Positions 59,991 through 64,000 of a stretch of DNA of 64,000 bases are shown here, one piece after another; within the stretch, counting starts at the first letter, position 1, and each line of letters opens with the position of its first letter. This stretch comes from Bacteroidota bacterium (GTDB lineage: Bacteria > Bacteroidota > Bacteroidia > Chitinophagales > BACL12), in NCBI GenBank assembly GCA_029571985.1, contig JAKQVC010000132.1, positions 173,024-237,023 on the forward strand, read 5' to 3'. Below the pieces are notes generated by a model. It did no database searches, was not told the origin of the DNA, and saw only the letters and a program-made list of their open reading frames with translations. A program made the position numbers and the translations under genes.

Positions 59991-60689
59991 TTAATGAATA
60001 TCAATAATGCTCTTAGGATCTATTGAGATACCCGGGCTCATGGTGCTGGCCATGGTGATACTTTTGAAGTAAGCACCTTTAGCAGACGATGGCTTCAATT
60101 TTGCGAGTGCGCGAATTAATTCTTCGCTATTCTCAGCAATTTGATCGGTTTCAAAAGAAATGCGGCCGATAGATGAGTGGATGATACCATATTTATCCAC
60201 TTTAAAGGCCACTTTACCTTTTTTCACTTCGGTGATGGCATCTCCCACCTCATTGGTTACCGTTCCCACTTTCGGGTTTGGCATGAGGTTACGAGGACCC
60301 AGCACGCGACCGAGTTTCGCGATCTTAGGCATCACGGATGGCGTAGCAATAACTACATCCATATCGATCCAGCCGTTAGAGATCTTATCAATAAATTCAT
60401 CAAGACCTACATAATCAGCCCCTGCATTCCTCGCCTCGTCTTCCTTTTCAGGAGTACAGAGAACCAACACCTTCTTTTCTTTTCCGGTGCCGTGCGGCAG
60501 TGCGGTAGTTCCACGAATCGCCTGATCAGCTTTACGTGGGTCGATACCGAGACGCACATGGAGGTCTACAGATGCATTGAACTTGCAGGTCGTCGATTTC
60601 TTAACCAGTTCAGCAGCTTCCCTCAACGTATACATTTTGTTGGAGTCAACTAATGCCTGAACTTTTTTTCTGTTCTTTGTCAGTTTCAC
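59991..60689 (-). CDS. rplA: Ribosomal protein uL1
   Basis: The 232-residue L1 stalk protein that guides exit of deacylated tRNA. Typical stretches: DLHVRLGIDPRKADQAIRGT, LPHGTGKEKKVLVLC, DVVIATPSVMPKIAKLGRVLGP and RNLMPNPKVGTVT. L1 of E. coli represses its own rplK-rplA message. It starts 27 bases behind rplK. Confidence 0.98.
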   Translation of the reverse strand: MKLTKNRKKVQALVDSNKMYTLREAAELVKKSTTCKFNASVDLHVRLGIDPRKADQAIRGTTALPHGTGKEKKVLVLCTPEKEDEARNAGADYVGLDEFIDKISNGWIDMDVVIATPSVMPKIAKLGRVLGPRNLMPNPKVGTVTNEVGDAITEVKKGKVAFKVDKYGIIHSSIGRISFETDQIAENSEELIRALAKLKPSSAKGAYFKSITMASTMSPGISIDPKSIIDIH

Positions 60690-60716
60690 GTGTTAACGAT
60701 TTTTAGTTGACTGAAA

Positions 60717-61163
60717 TTAATTATTAGACCATGGCGCCTGTCCGGTAACGGTGATACCCATACTGCGGGCAGTACCGGCAACCATTTTCATAGCGCTTTC
60801 GATTGTGAAGCAATTGAGGTCGGGCATTTTTTCCTGAGCGATGGTTTTCACCTGATCCCAGGTAATTGAACCCACCTTATTCCGGTTTGGTTCAGCCGAA
60901 CCTTTTTGTTTTTTAGCAGCCTCCAGAATCAGGATTGGTGCCGGAGGTGTTTTAATGATAAAGTCGAACGACTTATCCTTATACACGGTAATTACCACCG
61001 GGAGCACTTTTCCCATTTTATCCTGGGTGCGGGCATTAAATGCCTTACAGAATTCCATGATATTAATACCCTTGGAACCCAGAGCAGGACCGATAGGTGG
61101 AGCCGGGTTAGCCTGGCCACCTTTTACCTGCAACTTCACATACGTTTGAATTTCTTTTGCCAT
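60717..61163 (-). CDS. rplK: Ribosomal protein uL11
   Basis: The 148-residue protein of the GTPase-associated centre. [20 protein letters not shown] with the conserved prolines, [16 protein letters not shown], and the C-terminal rRNA-binding domain ([31 protein letters not shown]) are present. Only one base separates its start from the nusG stop. Confidence 0.98.
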   Translation of the reverse strand: MAKEIQTYVKLQVKGGQANPAPPIGPALGSKGINIMEFCKAFNARTQDKMGKVLPVVITVYKDKSFDFIIKTPPAPILILEAAKKQKGSAEPNRNKVGSITWDQVKTIAQEKMPDLNCFTIESAMKMVAGTARSMGITVTGQAPWSNN

Positions 61164-61164
61164 A

Positions 61165-61713
61165 TCAGTTTACTTTTTCCACCTGCGCGAAGTTGAGCTC
61201 CACCGGTGTTTTTCTACCGAATATTTTTACGATTACTTTAAGTTTCTTTTTGTCTTCGTGCACCTCATCCACATTCCCCAAAAATTCGTTGAAAGGGCCG
61301 TCGATGATTTTAACTGTTTCTCCGATAATGAAAGGCTCGTTCAGGGTAACACCTTCTTCACTCATTTCATCCATTTTACCCAGAATCCGGTTTACTTCAT
61401 TTCTGCGTAATGCAATCGGATTTTCTTTACCCAGGAAATCGATTACATTGGTGATACCCGTTATAATCTGATTCATTTCCGGAGTCATTTTGCCTTCTGT
61501 AGCTTCTATAAGAATATAACCCGGAAGGCTGTTTTTCTCGTGGATGACTTTTTTGCCATTCTTGATTTTATACACTTTCTCAGTGGGCACCAATACTTGA
61601 GAAATGATATGTTCCCAACCGTGGCGCTTCACATGTTGCTCGACATACTCGCGCAACTTGCGTTCTTTACCGCTGATTACGCGTAATACATACCATTTTT
61701 TATCCTCTGACAT
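61165..61713 (-). CDS. nusG: Transcription termination/antitermination factor NusG
   Basis: 182 residues. N-terminal NGN domain ([29 protein letters not shown]) that binds the RNA polymerase clamp, and a C-terminal KOW domain ([20 protein letters not shown]) that contacts ribosomal protein S10 or Rho. It starts 20 bases behind secE and stops one base before rplK. Confidence 0.97.
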   Translation of the reverse strand: MSEDKKWYVLRVISGKERKLREYVEQHVKRHGWEHIISQVLVPTEKVYKIKNGKKVIHEKNSLPGYILIEATEGKMTPEMNQIITGITNVIDFLGKENPIALRRNEVNRILGKMDEMSEEGVTLNEPFIIGETVKIIDGPFNEFLGNVDEVHEDKKKLKVIVKIFGRKTPVELNFAQVEKVN

Positions 61714-61733
61714 CGGCTGCGACTAAGATTGTG

Positions 61734-61925
61734 TTAAAATAAACCATAGAACAGGTCAAGCAATTCCTTCGAAGCCAAATCCATCAGGAATACCACTGCG
61801 GAAATAATCAGGAAGGCAACCAGCACCAATTGGGTACTCGATTGTAATTCTGCCCATGTTGGCCAACTTACCTTGTACCTTAATTCCTGGTACGCTTCGC
61901 TGATAAATGCTTTGATCTTATTCAT
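61734..61925 (-). CDS. secE: Preprotein translocase subunit SecE
   Basis: A 63-residue short SecE with an amphipathic helix (KAFISEAYQELRYKVSWPTW, with the conserved KVxWPT) and one membrane segment (TQLVLVAFLIISAVVFLMDL). SecE clamps SecY in the inner-membrane translocon. It follows tRNA-Trp and precedes nusG, the usual order. Confidence 0.96.
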   Translation of the reverse strand: MNKIKAFISEAYQELRYKVSWPTWAELQSSTQLVLVAFLIISAVVFLMDLASKELLDLFYGLF

Positions 61926-61940
61926 ATCATTTCCTTAATG

Positions 61941-62013
61941 CACGGGTGGAGAGGCTCGAACTCCCAGCCTGCGGTTTTGGAGACCGCCACTCTACCAATT
62001 GAGCTACACCCGT
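61941..62013 (-). tRNA. tRNA-Trp (anticodon CCA)
   Basis: Cloverleaf of 73 bases: acceptor ACGGGTG/CACCCGT with discriminator G, D arm with AGCTCAATTGGTAGAGT, anticodon stem GCGGT/ACCGC around CTCCAAA (CCA), and T arm with GTTCGAGC. CCA is not encoded. It sits between tuf and secE, a conserved place for trpT in Bacteroidota. Confidence 0.97.
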
Positions 62014-62018
62014 TTGGG

Positions 62019-62046
62019 AAAAAAGGATCCGTCCGAAGACGGATCC
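62019..62046 (-). terminator. Rho-independent terminator behind tuf (UUCG loop)
   Basis: On the minus strand GGATCCGTC-TTCG-GACGGATCC is a perfect 9-bp stem with the extra-stable UUCG loop, followed by six Ts. It lies between tuf and tRNA-Trp, so it should cut tuf transcripts off from the secE-nusG-rpl part, fully or partly. Confidence 0.85.
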
Positions 62047-62062
62047 CAAATTGTTCGATTAA

Positions 62063-63250
62063 TTATTTAATAATCTCAGTTACCTGACCGGCACCTACTG
62101 TACGACCACCTTCACGAATCGCGAAGCGGAGGTTTTTCTCCATAGCGATTGGATAGATCAGTTTTACAGTCATTGTGATGTTATCACCAGGCATTACCAT
62201 TTCAACACCTTCTGGTAAAGTGATTTCACCAGTTACGTCAGTTGTGCGGAAATAGAACTGAGGACGATATTTGTTAAAGAATGGGGTATGACGACCACCT
62301 TCTTCTTTTTTCAATACGTAGATTTCGCATTTGAATTCTGTATGCGGAGTTACTGAACCCGGCTTACAGATAACCATACCACGTTTGATTTGGTCTTTTT
62401 CAATACCGCGGAGGAGGAGACCAGCGTTATCACCAGCTTCACCACGCTCCAACAATTTGCGGAACATCTCAACACCGGTAACAGTTGATTTCAATGATTC
62501 GGCAGTAAGACCGATGATATCAACAGCTTCACCAGAGTTAATTACACCACGCTCGATACGACCAGTAGCCACGGTACCGCGACCAGTGATAGAGAATACG
62601 TCTTCAACCGGCATCAAGAACGGTTGGTCAACCAGCCTTGGAGGAATTGGAATGTCGTTATCCACTGCAGCCATTAAATCCATAATCGCTTGTTTGCCAC
62701 CAGCTTCTCCTTCGAGAGCTTTCAATGCAGAACCTTTGATGATAGAGATGGTATCGCCAGGGAAGCTATAGAAGCTTAACAAATCACGAACTTCCATTTC
62801 AACGAGGTCTAACAATTCAGGATCGTCAACCAGGTCAACTTTGTTCATGAAAACCACGATAGCCGGTACACCTACCTGACGTGCAAGCAGGATGTGCTCA
62901 CGAGTTTGAGGCATAGGACCATCTGTAGCAGCAACCACGAGAATCGCGCCGTCCATCTGGGCAGCACCAGTAACCATGTTCTTTACGTAGTCGGCGTGTC
63001 CCGGACAGTCAACGTGCGCATAGTGACGGTTGGTGGTTTCGTACTCAACGTGAGCCGTGTTGATGGTGATACCCCTTTCTTTTTCTTCAGGAGCAGCATC
63101 GATTGAATCGTAGTCTTTCTTCTGAGCAAGACCTTGTTCAGAAAGAACAGCTGTAATTGCTGAGGTAAGAGTTGTCTTACCGTGATCCACGTGACCGATT
63201 GTACCAATGTTCACGTGGGGTTTAGAACGTACAAATGTTTCTTTTGCCAT
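62063..63250 (-). CDS. tuf: Elongation factor Tu
   Basis: The 395-residue GTPase that brings aminoacyl-tRNA to the ribosome. G motifs: GHVDHGKT (19-26), DCPGH near 80, NKVD near 136, [12 protein letters not shown] G5. Domain II (GRVERG-like TGRIERGVI) and domain III follow. It comes after four tRNA genes on the same strand and before tRNA-Trp, and is separated from the latter by a terminator. Confidence 0.98.
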   Translation of the reverse strand: MAKETFVRSKPHVNIGTIGHVDHGKTTLTSAITAVLSEQGLAQKKDYDSIDAAPEEKERGITINTAHVEYETTNRHYAHVDCPGHADYVKNMVTGAAQMDGAILVVAATDGPMPQTREHILLARQVGVPAIVVFMNKVDLVDDPELLDLVEMEVRDLLSFYSFPGDTISIIKGSALKALEGEAGGKQAIMDLMAAVDNDIPIPPRLVDQPFLMPVEDVFSITGRGTVATGRIERGVINSGEAVDIIGLTAESLKSTVTGVEMFRKLLERGEAGDNAGLLLRGIEKDQIKRGMVICKPGSVTPHTEFKCEIYVLKKEEGGRHTPFFNKYRPQFYFRTTDVTGEITLPEGVEMVMPGDNITMTVKLIYPIAMEKNLRFAIREGGRTVGAGQVTEIIK

Positions 63251-63336
63251 TTTTATTCGATTTAGAACTTATATTATAGATGTTATATTAAAGGTTTTTT
63301 CGTTTGCCCTGCGACGGCCGTTTTTACACTTTCGTC

Positions 63337-63359
63337 AACACCGGGCCGGTGTTTTTTTT
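63337..63359. other. Palindrome in the tuf leader
   Basis: AACACCGG-G-CCGGTGTT is a perfect inverted repeat between tRNA-Thr and tuf. On the plus strand it is followed by a T-run like a terminator, but no plus-strand gene ends here. On the tuf strand it would be a leader hairpin, maybe an RNA-processing site. Confidence 0.4.
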
Positions 63360-63375
63360 GTTATTCACGTTTATG

Positions 63376-63448
63376 AGCCAATGACCAGGATCGAACTGGT
63401 GACCTCATCCTTACCATGGATGTGCTCTACCAACTGAGCTACATTGGC
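63376..63448 (-). tRNA. tRNA-Thr (anticodon GGU)
   Basis: 73 bases: acceptor GCCAATG/CATTGGC with discriminator T, anticodon stem CATCC/GGATG around ATGGTAA (GGT), T arm with AGTTCGATCC. Position 32 is A, slightly unusual. No encoded CCA. Last of four tRNAs before tuf. Confidence 0.95.
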
Positions 63449-63464
63449 ATATTCACTTTTGGTG

Positions 63465-63537
63465 AGCGGGAGACGAGACTCGAACCCGCGACATTCAGCT
63501 TGGAAGGCTGACGCTCTACCAACTGAGCTACTCCCGC
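63465..63537 (-). tRNA. tRNA-Gly (anticodon UCC)
   Basis: 73 bases: acceptor GCGGGAG/CTCCCGC with discriminator T, anticodon stem TCAGC/GCTGA around CTTCCAA (TCC), T arm with GGTTCGAGTC. No encoded CCA. It sits 16 bases from tRNA-Thr(GGU). Confidence 0.96.
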
Positions 63538-63652
63538 TTAACAATACATTTTTACCGGAAACTACCGAAGACAGTGCTGCATCGAGGCAAAAACCCCAGG
63601 ATGCAAAAATGCTTTCGGCGTAGTTTCTCAGTTTCAAAGAACTGAAGGTTAG

Positions 63653-63735
63653 TGGGAAGAGGTGGATTCGAACCACCGAAGTCGTAAGACAACAGATTTA
63701 CAGTCTGCCCCATTTGGCCACTCTGGTATCTTCCC
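63653..63735 (-). tRNA. tRNA-Tyr (anticodon GUA)
   Basis: 83 bases, a class II tRNA with a long variable arm. Acceptor GGGAAGA/TCTTCCC with discriminator A, anticodon stem CAGAC/..TCTG around TGTAAA (GTA), T arm GGTGG/CCACC. No encoded CCA. The 115-base spacer to tRNA-Gly holds no recognised gene. Confidence 0.95.
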
Positions 63736-63744
63736 TCCGCCAAG

Positions 63745-63817
63745 AGCCAATGGACGGACTCGAACCGCCGACCGGCTGATTACAAATCAGCAGCTCTACC
63801 AACTGAGCTACATTGGC
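63745..63817 (-). tRNA. tRNA-Thr (anticodon UGU)
   Basis: 73 bases: acceptor GCCAATG/CATTGGC with discriminator T, anticodon stem GCTGA/TCAGC around TTTGTAA (TGT), T arm with GGTTCGAGTCC. First of the tRNA-Thr/Tyr/Gly/Thr-tuf series. The 183 bases before it, to the window edge, hold no recognised gene and should contain the promoter; a GTTTC-AAA-GAAAC palindrome lies at the start of line 63959. Confidence 0.96.
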
Positions 63818-64000
63818 TAACAAAAATTTCTTCATGCTCAGTTGCGTGGTGCCGATTGAATCAGGGCGCTTCCCTATCCGCCTAACCCCTTTCCGGGAGC
63901 GGATTTCGGAGGATTTTGCCTCCGTTTGAAGCCTCATTGACCTTATACCGTACCGTGTTTCAAAGAAACGTTCGTTTGCTCCACTTTTTGAGAAAACGCC

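Noticed and set aside
63371..63937. Open frames on the minus strand reading SSSVGRASAFQAECRGFESR and similar
   Set aside because: These are translations through tRNA genes (Thr, Gly, Tyr), a well-known artefact.

Overview
The window is a chromosomal segment from a member of the phylum Bacteroidota, probably near Chitinophagales/Sphingobacteriia. This rests on several signs seen together: two secreted proteins with a C-terminal type IX secretion (T9SS) sorting domain, an SDR-type threonine dehydrogenase, the Bacteroidota-type families GT117/DUF2723, DUF6089 and DUF3467, a PASTA-bearing FtsI next to a divergent FtsL, promoter-like TAnnTTTG boxes instead of clear Shine-Dalgarno sequences, and the gene order tRNA-Thr/Tyr/Gly/Thr-tuf-tRNA-Trp-secE-nusG-rplKAJL-rpoBC. 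No tRNA gene here encodes its CCA end. The genus cannot be told from the sequence.

Layout. Positions 1-6633 (minus strand) hold the front of the division and cell wall cluster: mraZ, rsmH, ftsL-like, ftsI, murE, mraY and the first codons of murD, tightly packed with 1-14 base overlaps. Three 10-bp direct repeats before mraZ look like the MraZ operator. Then come comEC and a gap-pgk glycolytic pair ending in a UUCG-loop terminator. From 11.4 to 17.1 kb lies the least ordinary region. It is an array built from tRNA-Glu(UUC) pieces: two defective 137-bp tandem copies, one intact tRNA, then repeated modules of tRNA 3' half, terminator and a 78-codon GIY-YIG nuclease gene (two intact copies and one with a stop codon). 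A more A+T-rich pair of surface-protein genes sits between module borders.

From 17.3 to 50.5 kb there are mostly single housekeeping or envelope genes: a J-domain protein, a lipoprotein, a sugar transporter, a Na/Pi transporter, a GT117 membrane protein overlapping rlmB, pfkA, threonine dehydrogenase, a loose group of surface-glycan genes (wecB, a glycosyltransferase, YfhO-like, a methyltransferase, a deacetylase), an ALDH7 dehydrogenase, a T9SS protein, an M1 peptidase, a TPR protein, then a phosphosulfolactate synthase-DedA-aroE run, an outer-membrane barrel, a shortened GT2 enzyme, DUF3467 and an L,D-transpeptidase. From 50.7 kb to the right edge (minus strand) is the transcription/translation super-operon from four tRNAs and tuf through rpoC.

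The most interesting candidate for something undescribed is the tRNA-Glu/GIY-YIG array. Its repeats restart exactly at the anticodon loop, and each module carries a replacement tRNA 3' half, as expected of an element that inserts into a tRNA gene and repairs it. All displaced or defective tRNA copies that reach the T loop share a 27-nt palindromic insertion at the same T-loop position.
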